Shown here: piece after piece, positions 21,407 through 31,368 of the stretch
How the letters are laid out: every line of letters starts with the position of its first letter
How positions within the stretch are numbered: position 1 is the first letter of the stretch
Source of the DNA: Branchiostoma belcheri
Taxonomy: Eukaryota; Chordata; Leptocardii; Amphioxiformes; Branchiostomatidae
Reading direction: 5' to 3'
DNA: 64,000 nt
Assembly: GCF_001625305.1 (NCBI RefSeq)
Contig: NW_017803713.1
Span: 385,949 to 449,948, forward strand
Program-made: the position numbers and the translations under genes
The notes under the pieces: generated by a model
Database searches by the model: none
The model's input: only the letters and a program-made list of their open reading frames with translations
Told to the model about the DNA's origin: nothing

Positions 21407-21666
21407 GTTACAAGTTTATGGATAGCCTCCTGTGCAGGCCTCTGGGCGGGTGGGAGTTTTTATATTCTGCGTTTCGTAGAATTTTTAACGCGTTCTTTTG
21501 TCGGCGATCTTACAACCCACGTATCCGTGTCGGGTACAAACCATCTCTGGGAGGCTGGTTGTAGGATGGCCGGCAAAAGAACGCGTTAAAATTCTACTAA
21601 ACGCAGAGTATAAAAACTCCCAACCGCCCAGAGGCCTGCACAGGAGGCTATCTACAAACTTGTAAC
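21407..21666. mobile_element. TAGCC-family MITE, copy 1
   Basis: The core 21423-21650 has inverted ends TAGCCTCCTGTGCAGG and its complement, followed by 'cctctgggcggg' and an inner 'aacgcgttcttttg'. The inverted similarity extends outward to 'ttacaagtttntngata'. The four other copies lie at 25.5, 40.28, 40.54 and 51.7 kb. No coding capacity. Confidence 0.8.
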
Positions 21667-22480
21667 GATCACATTTGGTGGACTTCACCGTCTCCACGGT
21701 AACTGCATAATTAGTAGTAGAAGCTCGCGTCTCACGGAGCATGTGCGTTACCACTGCAGAGCAGACATCCAACGACAACAGACGTGTTTTGCAACCGCTG
21801 CTACTTTGACGACTTTTCTACATCCCTGAATCAAGTAAGTCTTATTTTACAAGATTTACATGTAGAACAATGCTCTAGAATTTTTCTTACAGGCTAACAT
21901 AACCGTCATTTACATGTAGGAGTTGATTGTGAACGTATCTTTTCTCTTAGTTTTACGTAGCGTTACAGCCTACAGCTATTTTTTGTCTCCAAAATTTAAA
22001 AATGATTGCATTTTTCCGAGATGGCAATGCTTGACATGGCAGAAACATGTCTTCTTTTAAACTAAATTTCATGCTTGTCGTAGTTCTAGTACAGAATATG
22101 TAATTTCAAAGTAACTCAGAACATGTGTCCCTTGTAATCTTATGTGCAGGGTAACGTTAGTAATTAAATAAGATTTTGAGGCACGTATCAACATTAAAAC
22201 TGACCCGATGACTGAAAGTGAATATTTTTGTAGTGACGTTGATTGAGAAATACTGAGGAACATTATTTTTGTTTGAGTAAGAGAAACACAGTTTAAAATC
22301 TTCCTATTTAACGGCCTGTTTTCTTGGGACACTCACAATGTTGCAACTCGTCGTCTGTGGGCAGGCTCGGTTTTGGCGGGAAAATGTCAAACAAGGGTGG
22401 GTGCACCAGTGGAATTTCTGTTAACGTTATACTGCCTTTTTCCATCCATTTTTTCATAACATAGAGTCCAGAATTTCGAC
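21667..22480. other. Upstream region of the mini-mucin gene
   Basis: No exon, RNA gene or structured repeat was recognised. No clear TATA box was seen, so the transcription start of the mini-mucin gene is undefined. Confidence 0.35.
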
Positions 22481-22542
22481 ATGAAGAGCCTCCGCATTCT
22501 GTTGATCGTTCTCATCGTTGTTGCAGTCGCCTCGCAGTGCTG
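22481..22542 (+). CDS. Mini-mucin exon 1: signal peptide
   Basis: ATG in CGACATGAAG context. The exon encodes the signal peptide and QC and ends TG|GTAAGT (phase 2). Confidence 0.75.
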
Positions 22543-24231
22543 GTAAGTCAGAAATTTTTTTTTCATTCTTGCCACTAAGGCCACACCACCTTAATTCTAT
22601 GGATGACATCCTCTGAAGACCCCCAATGATAAAAATGCTACAAAACAACAGGAATACAAAGCTGGTATTGTGAACTTGCAGCAGTACTTAACGTTACTAA
22701 TAGCGACGTATACGACAAGCCGGCACACGCCGGCTATTTGTGTAATTTATGAATCGGCACTGTACGCTCGTATATACTGAGTTCTTGCCGCCGTGGAGCT
22801 TCGGTAGCCTGGGTGCCGTCCTCCAGGTTTATCACCGGTTCCGTATTGTCGCTAACTACGTACAAAATTATGGACTACCCAGGCCTAGAGCCTCTGAGGA
22901 GAGGACGTGATCTTTTTTTTTTTTTGAGAACAGGTGAAAATCAATGCGCGCTCGGATGTCATCCATAAAATTAAGTCGGTGTGGCCGAACAATATTTGCC
23001 GTTCACTTGAAAACCTACGGACCGTTAGTGAAATATTTCGGTGGTTGCAAAAATAGCGCTTCCTTAAGCTTGATAATCCTTCAGGCATTGGCCAATAAAA
23101 ATTGTATATGCGTAATCAAATCAAGATGAGATCAGTTGCAAAATCTTTCAAAAAATGGCTCGAAGTACTAGGTGTATATGCACCTAAGTGCAGGAAAATT
23201 GGAGCTGTGCGGGTATTTCTGTCCTGTACCTAACAGTAACCTGATTTTTTATAACGAGTTGTTGAAACTGACATGACCTGATAGTCTTTTGTTGTTTTTT
23301 TTTTTTTCTTAGCGGACAAACAACTGATACCCTCACCACTGCTACTGATTCCTCTGCCACCGATGCAACAACAAGTAAGTAACAATCCCACTCCAATCTT
23401 GGGAGGGTGGGGGTGGGATGGCTAGTTTAACAACTTTCTAATTTCTGAAAACAGAGAAAAATATTATGACACTGTCATGTAGGATAAAGATGAAAATGCT
23501 AATAATAATTCAGCACTGGCAATTCAATACAGTCCTTGACTGCCCCCCCCCCACCATTGCAGGGCTTGAAATGACCCATTCCTGTTTTCGTAATGAAATT
23601 CAAATTCATAACTGTTTTTTAAATTCTTTTTCTGCAATTTCTAAGTTCAGGGTGGGTATATTGAGACCTGTATTGGCATACATGATCTAAAGTTGATTTT
23701 GAAACATGGGAAACATACTGCTTATACATACTACTATTATCAGAAAAGGTGAAATGCTCTACTACAAATTTGTTTAGAGGGCAGGAATACTAGTAGTAAG
23801 GTCAGGCCTTGGGTCAGGTAATATTTTTGTGTTGGAAGTTACAACTCACCTGAGAGACCCCTAGCAGTTTTGATGCAAAGTGCAGAAGCATTGACACCAG
23901 TTTTGCAAAAGTACATGAACTTTGCACCTGTAACCCCAAGATTGAATTGTGTGTTTGCATGTCTGTTTGTTTCTTCAATTCCAAATTTACATAATTCATA
24001 TCAATTCTTAATGTACATAATGCATACAGTAATGCCATAAATCATGTCATACTGCTGCTATCTTTGTTTGTGGGACAGGAAAGATTGCTAATTGTAGATG
24101 GGTAAGTGTGTGAAGTCTGCCATCTCTGATTACCTTTTTTTTTCTGTTCTACAGCTTCTGGCAGTGCTGTTGTCCATGCCAGCCTGGGCATGCTCTGTGC
24201 TGCTGCCTTCATGACTCTTCTCCAGTTATAG
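22481..24231 (+). CDS. Small predicted GPI-anchored mini-mucin (3 exons, 66 aa)
   Basis: The exons are 22481-22542, 23313-23374 and 24155-24231 with phases 2 and 1; all splice sites are GT-AG and two donors are GTAAGT. Residues 1-18 form a strong signal peptide (MKSLRILLIVLIVVAVAS). Residues about 22-45 are almost only Thr, Ser, Ala and Asp, good O-glycosylation targets. Residues about 46-66 give a small-residue patch (TSGSA) and a hydrophobic tail ending LLQL, the form of a GPI-attachment signal. The mature peptide would be roughly 25-30 residues, an architecture like mammalian CD52 but without sequence identity, so analogy only. AATAAA at 24590-24595 lies 360 bp past the stop. Confidence 0.75.
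22579..22985. mobile_element. GGCCACAC-family inverted-repeat element in mini-mucin intron 1
   Basis: It begins GGCCACACCACCTTAATTCT, continues ATGGATGACATCC, and ends with the inverse (GGATGTCATCCATAAAATTA, then GGTGTGGCC). Copies at 38373-38788 and 42966-43351 share inner text such as 'caagccggcacacgccgg'. Non-coding. Confidence 0.75.
23313..23374 (+). CDS. Mini-mucin exon 2: Thr/Ser-rich
   Basis: The long pyrimidine tract ends CTTAG. The exon reads GQTTDTLTTATDSSATDATT and ends A|GTAAGT, phase 1. Confidence 0.75.
24155..24231 (+). CDS. Mini-mucin exon 3: hydrophobic tail
   Basis: The acceptor is TTCTACAG. The exon encodes SGSAVVHASLGMLCAAAFMT and then LLQL before TAG, consistent with a GPI signal. 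Confidence 0.75.
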
Positions 24232-25270
24232 AACATGGTAGACAGTTGTCTATACAATCATTGCTACTTCACCCAACTAAAGGCACTGCCTAATTCAGAT
24301 AGCACTGGCTCTATGAGTACATGATTTTTCGAGTGAAGGCTACTGTCAGTTTAGAAATCGAAGCACAAGCATGATCATTGGCTTACTAAGAGTCAGTGCC
24401 ATGGAAGTAAGAAGAATTATGTTGCGTTGATTTTTTTTAAAAGCTGAGGTGGCCTGAAGAAAATAATGCTCAACAGAACCGTGTGTCAGACAAGGCTCCA
24501 TGCCATGTGAAATGTTGTGTTGATATGAAGACTGATAACCATGATCTTTGCATGTTTGGAAAGATGACAATTTGATGTTCCTGAGTTATAATAAAGGAGA
24601 GGCTATACCTTGTATATGCCCCAGTGATGAAACTTTTGGGTTCAGATTTCAATTATTGTGTGTTTTGAATGTGTGTCTGTGTGTGTGTGTGTGGTGCAAA
24701 GACATCCAAATCCTTGAAATAAGATAAACGTTTATTTGTAGTTTACAATAGAAAAATGCCAATATCTATCTGTTTTTAGCCAAACCCCCCCTTCAATAAA
24801 GTTTTGTTTTGAGACGCTGGATAAAAGAAACTAGCCATGACACTTTCAAAGGGTAGTTTTAGGATGACACAATAGTGTGTGTGTGTGTGTGTGTGCGTGC
24901 GTGCGTGTGTGTGTGTGCAAAAAATGACAAGTTAGGGTTAAAATTTGGCATGTGGCAAATGTTTTACCCTAATTCCTTTTGCCATTCTATGCTGTTTTCG
25001 TTTGGCCAACTTTAAAACCACCAAATCCTGATTAAATGCGCACCTAGCGGTCCTAAGCGTAATTGCACCCTAGTGAGTACCAATGCCTTACTTTTCAGCT
25101 ACTAGTATCTAATTTCTTGCACATTCCCATTGCCTAAGAATCAACACTGAGACTTGAAGGTCGAAGAGAAGTTCGGTGATTTATTGGCACAATCGTGAAA
25201 CTGTACAGTCAAGGCTGTTACCTCTCATGTAGATAAAGAGTATTTTTGGACCCGAAACTCTGATCTCCAA
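24232..25270. other. 3' UTR and intergenic sequence
   Basis: The first 360 bases are the likely 3' UTR of the mini-mucin gene, with AATAAA at 24590. TG microsatellites follow at 24674-24694 and 24873-24918. No further gene was recognised. Confidence 0.5.
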
Positions 25271-25282
25271 GCAGATACATGG

Positions 25283-25501
25283 CTAGGCTTATACATGTAG
25301 TACTGAACAAGTAAAGAATCGCTAATCTCAAAGCAGATGTTGAGGGGAAAGATAGTAACGCTTACCGATGGCCTGGCGTCCCTGACTGCCTGGCCTCTCA
25401 GAGAAGTCAGCAGGCCGTCAGAAAACGTGACGATCTTTCCCCTCAACATCTGCTTGGAGATTAGCGATGCTTTACTTGTTCAGCACTAGAAGCTTAGCCT
25501 A
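25283..25501. mobile_element. Inverted-repeat element with CTCCAAGCAGATG arms
   Basis: The arms of about 75 bp include 'gaacaagtaaag', 'atcgctaatct' and 'agcagatgttgaggggaaag' with their reverse complements. The centre is GC-rich. The motif 'ctccaagcagatg' also occurs at 41.27 kb, suggesting a family. Confidence 0.7.
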
Positions 25502-25508
25502 TACAAGT

Positions 25509-25633
25509 TAGCCTCCTGTGCAGGCTCCGGGCGGATTGGAGTTTTGATACCCGTGGGCGGATGGAACGCGTTAAAAACTCTACAAAACACAGTATCAAAA
25601 CTCCCACCCGCCCGAAGCCTGCACAGGAGGCTA
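25509..25633. mobile_element. TAGCC-family MITE, copy 2, with 8-bp TSD
   Basis: The ends are TAGCCTCCTGTGCAGG and CCTGCACAGGAGGCTA. Flanking 8-bp direct repeats read ATACAAGT on both sides (25501-25508 and 25634-25641). It is short and non-coding. Confidence 0.85.
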
Positions 25634-25641
25634 ATACAAGT

Positions 25642-26150
25642 ACAGAGTGGAGTCGGTTAGCTAAAGAGTTCTACGGGAGACAGTTTGCTCTTTAGCGGAC
25701 AAACTCCCCTGTCATGTTACCTGTCTATTTGGCCAGATTCTATTCATTCTAGCCGCTTCCTGAAGCCTGGTAGAGGCTACTATTAACTAGCAACATAAAG
25801 ACATATCGCATAATTTTCACATACATGTATATATGATAAAGACTAGGCTCAGCAGAAGCCACTTACACAGCCTCCAAAATCTCCTTAATCTTGGTTTGTA
25901 CGGTAAAAAATGATATGTTAAAACTTGTTGATGCTCAGGCATGTTTTGAGAACTTGTAGGTTATTTTATCAGCTTTAAAGCGGGCACAGTTAGACCAAGC
26001 ATGCAATTACAAGCTAGGTGTGTCATAAATATACGTACATGACAACGTAGTATTATTAGATTTCCATGACCAGTATTATTTCATGTTTATAAGCAGATAT
26101 TGCATCGGATACTGTATGTTTTTGAAAGGTAAACACAACTGTACAGTCCG
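25642..26150. other. Intergenic downstream of YPP-2
   Basis: No exon or repeat recognised. The stretch probably holds the YPP-2 3' UTR at its right edge, but no clear polyadenylation signal was identified. Confidence 0.35.
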
Positions 26151-26151
26151 T

Positions 26152-26360
26152 TTAGTGTTGCGGGTATCCAGGGTAGGTTGGCTGTGCCGAGTAGGCAGGT
26201 GGATAGGCGGGCTGGGTCCCGGGAGGGTAAGCGGGCTGGGTCCCGGGGTAAGCGGGCTGGGTCCCGGGGTAAGCCGGCTGGGCAGCGGGGTACGCCGGCG
26301 CCTGAGTTCCCGGGTACGGTGGCGGTGGAACGGGCTGGGTGCCCGGATAGGGAGCTGGTC
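26152..26360 (-). CDS. YPP-2 exon 5: Tyr-Pro repeat tail
   Basis: It enters in phase 1 after TTCTACAG. The exon has tandem QPAYPGTQPAYPGT units, a PPPY near the start and a PPAY near the end, finishing YPGYPQH. The near-identical units show recent internal duplication. Confidence 0.85.
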
Positions 26361-29300
26361 CTGTAGAATTGGATGTGAGGGAAAAATTGATGCTTTATTT
26401 ATCATCCGATAGTATGTTGCAACTATTTAACTCAGTTGTTTTATTCAAAGCAAATTTGATTATTAATATCGGTAGCCATATTGACCATATTCCATGCAAG
26501 CGTGAGAATGTTAATGTTTGAATCATATCGAGACAAGTCAGAATGTGCCATTAATTCACCGCTGTGTTTCATTTGAAGGTTATATATGGATGAAAGTTAA
26601 AAGGTGAATCATGTTACAACATACAGCTATAGAGGAAAAAAAGACACGATAAATGTTTATTGAGCCTATAGTCAACGGCTTAACAACAAGCCAAGATTGC
26701 ATTCGTGATAATGTTCGCAAGCCATGTTTCAAGCTACAACTCTTCAAAGAAAACCACATGTCGACAAGCTTCACTGGGTTAGTCTACTGAGGACGACCAA
26801 CGTGACTGGTCGAAAGCTCTAGGCGAAAGAACTTCTTTGTATCAAAAAATTTGGATCAAAAGTTTTAACTTGCACGTTTTACAAGACTATTTTCCCTAAT
26901 GAAGATTTAGATCAGTTGAAACTTACCAGGAGGTGGGGCCGCAGTGCCTGTCGGGTAATTGAGTGGGGGTGTGGTGGTCACGTGTGTGTGCTGTAGTAAA
27001 ATAAAACATCGACGTGAACCCCGGCCATCCTCCTTCGCAGGGCTAAAATCCTCCGGTTCCCTTCCGGTTTTAGCCCTGCTATTTACCGCTGACAGTTTGA
27101 CTTCTGGTGACGTCACTTATAAATAATTCATGAGCTTGCCTTATTTGGCACAAACCAATCAGATGTCGGGGGGCTTGCCCTAACTCTGTCTCGGCTTTGG
27201 CCAGGGCTTTGGCCGCTGCTGGGAAGCCCATATAGGATAGTCATATAGCACAGGCTCTTCCCTCCTCCTGTCCGCACACTCAGAAAAACGTCTCTGCCAT
27301 CAAGCAGCGCCCGTAGCATCGACTGCTGATGCTCACGAAGCCGCTCGACTCCAAATAAATCTTGCACGGCTCGCACGAAACTTCTAGTATCTGTAATAGC
27401 CGCCATCTTGGCCTGTCCCAACATGTAACCTGATTGGCTAATAGGTTCCCAGCGACCTTTGCGGTTTTTGCGCAAAGCTCGGTGCGCAAATTCTCTGATT
27501 GGCTGACAGCAGTTTGGCGGTGACGTCACCAGAAGTCAAACTGTCAGCGGTAAATAGCAGGGCTAAAACCGGAAGGGAACCGGAGGATTTTAGCCCTGCG
27601 AAGGAGGATGACCCCGGCATGACCTATGACACATAAACAGACATACAGAAACGTGGGTACGACAAAATTGACCTACGTACAAAACAATAGATGAATCAAC
27701 TTATACTACTTGATCTAAGGTCTAAATATTCCTTGATATATTTACCTACTAGTATTTGTACACACTAAGAGTTATTACCTTCTAAAATGAAATTGAATTT
27801 AACGATAGTTTGAAATGTAACAAATTCCGTTGAGCAAGCAAAAAAAAAGTTGAACAGCTTTGTGTGTTTATCATCATACAATGGACAATATTGCTGACCA
27901 GATGGATAATGTAGTAGTTATTAATTAGTCCACCGTTGTCTCCTGACAAGAATATTATAAGTAATATGCCTTGTACGAGTATGTACTACTGGCCCCCTTG
28001 GAAATCAACTCTTACATGTTGAAGGGGCAGCCCAGCCGCCTTGCTATGAAATAAATAGGCGAAAACCGATTGATATATATCTAATGGGTATATCAGTTTA
28101 TTTTTTCTGTGTGAGAGCTGTGTTCAGGTTTGTACGGACAAGTTGAAAGACACCCACGTGGGGTCGTGTGGCGTAGCGGCCGCGGTAGCGTGTTCGGCCT
28201 TGAACCAAGAGGTCCCGGGATCGAATCCTACCTTGTCACCGATCATGTGCCCTCGGGAAAGGCACTTAACACGACTTTCCTCACTTCACTCAGGTGCAAA
28301 TGAGTACCTAGCTTTGGTTAGGGACGTCCCTAGGATAGGACGTTGAATGGAGGTCCCGTGTTTGGGGAGGGACACACCCCACGCACGTTAAAGAACCCAC
28401 CACACCTTTTGAAAAAAAAGTAGGGGCATGCCCCGGTGTGCGATGGTCCAAATATCTATCTTATTATTCACTACGGACTCCAGGAAGAGTGGTGTGAAAT
28501 TCACACTGATGCAGATCCTAAACAAACAAACAAACAAACAAACAAGCAAGCAAGCAAACAAACAAACATACGTGCACGTGCACTACCGCCGGGCCGTGGT
28601 GAGGATGTGGGTGATGATGATGATGATTGTGATGCATGGCTGCCAGGGCCGCCTGTTCCCGCGCATGCGCCCCTGCAGCCCGGTTGTGCACGTTTGCAGC
28701 CTGAGTCTGTTGAAAACAAGTAAACGTAAGTTTTCCATTAATTCTAGGCTTAAACATTCTAACCAAAATCTTTAAGACAACTAGGAAGTTTTTATATTAT
28801 AAATCAATTCATTGCCATGCATGTGTACAAGGAAGCGGAATAAAAATGCAGAACCACATGCAGAAGGAAACATTTTTACGATAAGATAATAAAAAAGACA
28901 TTTAAACACCTCCCTGCCCTATTCTCACGTTTATCTTAAAATAAATTATACACAGTTACCAAAACTACCATTTTTACGCGCAATTTTCTGCTCGCTCCCA
29001 TATCATAAATAACAGTTTGGCTCTATCAGGCTTCGGTAAGCGACTGACAAGAGTAGCAATTGGCAAAATAGATAGATAACATGCCAGGGGAGTTGGTCCT
29101 TAAAAAAGTGCAGTTTGTAGCTTCTTATGCCTGGTAGAGTCAAGAAGATAGTGTCTATATCTAGACTTCTAACAAGAATTGCATACGGTTTTTACCTTTA
29201 AGTTACCCCATGTAATGCAGGGAAATTACTTGCAAAATTATAATAAAGACCGATCTTACGGTAAAAATGACGAGTTTTCCCTTGCGTTAAGTTGGATTTC

Positions 29301-31207
29301 AGTAAAGAAATTATGATAGTACTAGTGTTTGCCGTATATGTGCATTTTGTGTATCGTTCCAACACAGACATTATACACATTAGGTTCTCAGGAATAGGGT
29401 GATACCCAGGCTAGGCCTTTGCTCAACATTTGAGCCAAAATCTTTAAGAAGCGAGCAGGAAGTTTTGATAGTATTTATATGTAAAACAGTTCCTGCTCAC
29501 CTCCAGTTTAACCGCCCTGACCACGTTCCCCCTAGCGGCGGCGTGAGCAGCCTTGGCGTGCAGCTGAGCTTCCTTCCTCTCCGCACGGACCTCTTGCTAC
29601 AAGGAAACGGTTCAAATAAAGTTCACAGCCAGGCCGTGAGTGTTCCCAGGGCGAAACGGCTACAACTCTGGTTTTTCTGTATAGGCCATGTTGATTTGAT
29701 TATATGGATGACGTCCTCTGGAAACCCCTAAACTGATGCGATGCGATGATAAAAAAAGGTTGGCCAAAAAAAAGTTGCTTTCATTATCAAATCTACATGT
29801 ACGTGGTTTTGAAGGTTGAACAAATGACACAGAGTATGGTTTGGCGAATAATCTAGTCTTCAAATCCATTTCTTTACATTTTCTTCTTTTTCGTTTGATT
29901 TTATTTGCATTACGACATTGGTATCGTTTTCCATTTTTTTTTCAACCTACGGTATATATTTGCTCATTTTGCAACTGTTTTGTACAATTTACAGCATGGT
30001 TTAAAATTCATGCGCGCGCGGATGTCATCCATAAAATCAAATCAACATGGCCTTACTTTAGCCATGCAGCAGTATGTCTATACATCCGGCAACACCACCT
30101 ACTAAAGCTTAGCAGGTAAACGGGATGTTGTTTCACAGGTAAATAATCTGACCTTTGACACAAATAACTGACCCCAATCAGCTTGCAAACAGTGGACATT
30201 AAACCCTGTCACATAGTTAGAACCTTTTCAGACTATCAATCTTGGTTGGCTGAAGTTCGGGAGCAGCCTGACCAGATTTAGGCCACACCTGCCTTTCGAT
30301 ACGAATCAAATCGAATTTGAGTTAAATTTGTAGTCAAATTTGACTGACAGCCACGTCCCGGACTACTGCCGACCTCTCAGTACTCCCGAAAACAAGCCAA
30401 CCATGACCAAACCTCCCGTCCACGCCCGAATTTAGGTTAAAATTGCTGGCACAGCCGGACAGTAGCCGACCTGGCCGAACACCAGCCAACCTTGCTCTGA
30501 CACATTTCCCGACCTATTTCCAGGGGGCGTGTTTGGGAGGCCATACTCGGCTACATGTGTGTGTGGCAGGGGCTTCATTAACGGGGAAACGTCGCATCGT
30601 TAACATGTCTACAAACGTTTGACTGTCCTTTGGTGATCCTTGATAATCGTGTTATGTAAATCATGTCCGTGGCCAGGATTTTGTTTGGGGATGGGGGGGG
30701 GGGTGTTCTTCCTGCTATCCGATGGATTATCAAGCGCCGAAGGTTCGAGCTTCCTCCTAGGGGGTATTGAGGGATGCTCCCTCGGAAAATTTTGAACATT
30801 GAACCTTCTGAAATTGCATTTCATGCGTTTTTGAGACGATTTCAAAGGACCCCCCTCCCTGGCTACGGGCATGTAAATTTTCAAGGTAAACTGACGGTCT
30901 AAACGAAATGAGTTCCCGCAAGCATGGATCAGTAATATCATCCACCTGTTACAGGTGGACACCTGTTGAGTGGTAGTAAATTACCCGTTTTCCCTATTCA
31001 GTCAGTGATCAAACACTTACTAATGTATTCGTATGGACTTCAACATTGCAGTACAGGTCAGTTTCGTAAAGTTAGACATCAAATCTACGCCACATGAAGT
31101 AGACATCTACACTACTACTACGTGTCGCAAACCCGGAAATACAAAAACACACAACTTACCCTGTGCGCCTTCGCCGCTTGGTTGGCCAGCTTACGGTCGT
31201 GAAACAT
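26152..31207 (-). CDS. YPP-2: paralogue of YPP-1 (5 exons, 183 aa)
   Basis: The minus-strand exons are 31160-31207, 29501-29596, 28572-28706, 26927-26990 and 26152-26360 (TAA stop). The phases 0, 0, 0 and 1 are identical to YPP-1. Residues 1-16 read MFHDRKLANQAAKAHR. Residues 17-48 are the KAAHAAARGN helix, and residues 49-93 include HHNHHHHHPHPHH and end VHVH. Residues 94-183 are Tyr-Pro-rich with PPPY and PPAY motifs and PAYPGTQ repeats. Exon 2 is the same length in both genes, and YPTGTAAPPP in exon 4 is identical. An upstream in-frame ATG at 31303 could extend the N-terminus. Function is unknown. Intron 3 carries the helicase-bearing TIR element and a SINE. Confidence 0.82.
26927..26990 (-). 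CDS. YPP-2 exon 4
   Basis: The 64-bp exon reads HTHVTTTPPLNYPTGTAAPP and P, ending G|GTAAGT. It aligns with YPP-1 exon 4 from H-T onward. Confidence 0.85.
27026..27610. mobile_element. 585-bp TIR transposon carrying a RecQ-type helicase 5' fragment
   Basis: The ends are inverted copies of about 90 bp, from CATCCTCCTTCGCAGGGCTA through 'accgctgacagtttgacttc' to 'tgacgtca'. It is flanked by a perfect 8-bp target duplication, ACCCCGGC (27018-27025 and 27611-27618). Between the TIRs a minus-strand frame opens at AAGATGGCG near 27406. It lies in intron 3 of YPP-2. An 8-bp TSD fits hAT, P or Merlin-type transposition; no transposase is present. The TIR core CCTCCTTCGCAG is shared with the TAGCC MITE family. 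Confidence 0.88.
27128..27406 (-). pseudogene. Truncated RecQ-like helicase N-terminus inside the TIR element
   Basis: The frame from MAAITDTRSFVRAVQDLFGV continues RLREHQQSMLRALLDGRDVF and reaches TGGGKSLCYM. This matches the RecQ-family start of an SF2 helicase: the F-G...R..Q Q-motif and the Walker A box TGGGKS. RecQ similarity stops after CYM, where the element's terminal sequence takes over and a stop follows at 27128. Motifs Ia to VI are absent, so no helicase activity is expected. It is either a captured host-gene 5' end or an internal deletion of a helicase-encoding transposon. Confidence 0.75.
27640..27895. repeat. Dispersed repeat copy, related to 37.54 kb and 45.44 kb
   Basis: It shares 'gatgaatcaacttatactac', 'tgtaacaaattccgtt' and 'gttgaacagctttgt' with 37536-37767. 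The inverse appears near 45440-45570. It is probably the 3' part of a retroelement and has no open frame. Confidence 0.6.
28160..28425 (+). mobile_element. tRNA-derived SINE, copy 1
   Basis: The head has a Pol III A-box-like TGGCGTAGCGG and a B-box-like GATCGAATCC. It is followed by 'gtgccctcgggaaaggcact' and 'cctcacttcactcaggtg'. Three related heads lie at 32.0, 41.5 and 47.2 kb. It is in intron 3 of YPP-2. Confidence 0.75.
28517..28567. repeat. (AAAC)n microsatellite
   Basis: AAAC/AAGC tetranucleotide run directly after the YPP-2 exon 3 donor. Confidence 0.88.
28572..28706 (-). CDS. YPP-2 exon 3: His-run exon
   Basis: The 135-bp phase-0 exon starts after TTCAACAG and ends at CAC|GTATGT. 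It contains AHAREQAALAAM and a His-rich run, ending GPAVVHVH. Confidence 0.85.
29501..29596 (-). CDS. YPP-2 exon 2
   Basis: The 96-bp phase-0 exon begins QEVRAERKEAQLHAKAAHAA. It is 32 residues long, as in YPP-1 exon 2. The donor is GTGAGC. Confidence 0.85.
29684..30052. mobile_element. GGCCATGTTGATTTG-family inverted-repeat element, copy 1
   Basis: It starts GGCCATGTTGATTTGATTAT and ends AAATCAACATGGCC after GGATGTCATCC. Similar elements lie at 53015-53390, 37785-38041 and (truncated) 56161-56357. It lies in intron 1 of YPP-2. No coding capacity. Confidence 0.8.
30195..30550. repeat. Dispersed repeat family C, copy 1
   Basis: It starts CCCTGTCACATAGT and has 'atacgaatcaaatcgaattt', 'gagttaaatttg' and many CCGACC/GCCAACC motifs. 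Copies lie at about 44855-45235 and 49220-49525. It is in intron 1 of YPP-2. Confidence 0.65.
31160..31207 (-). CDS. YPP-2 exon 1
   Basis: Sixteen codons end AKAHR with donor AGG|GTAAGT. The start is ambiguous: the next in-frame ATG upstream is at 31303 and would add 32 residues. Confidence 0.7.
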
Positions 31208-31355
31208 CTTGGAATACTTCTTCGAACTCTTAAGGTTGCTTTTACTTCTACTATTATAGTGTTCGTGGACAATTAATGGCAAGGTTTTGGTAGTCAGTAA
31301 CACTCACAAGTACTACTAGTCAGCGTGCGCCTCTATTTGTACCGTTTGGCACCTG

Positions 31356-31363
31356 TGACGTCA
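31356..31363. promoter_or_regulatory. CRE site upstream of YPP-2
   Basis: TGACGTCA, 149 bp upstream of the exon 1 ATG at 31207. YPP-1 has two such sites at similar distances. Confidence 0.45.
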
Positions 31364-31368
31364 TGAAC

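Noticed and set aside
28170-28235. tRNA gene with A and B boxes
   Set aside because: The head is part of a longer SINE with conserved tail text; no full cloverleaf could be drawn.
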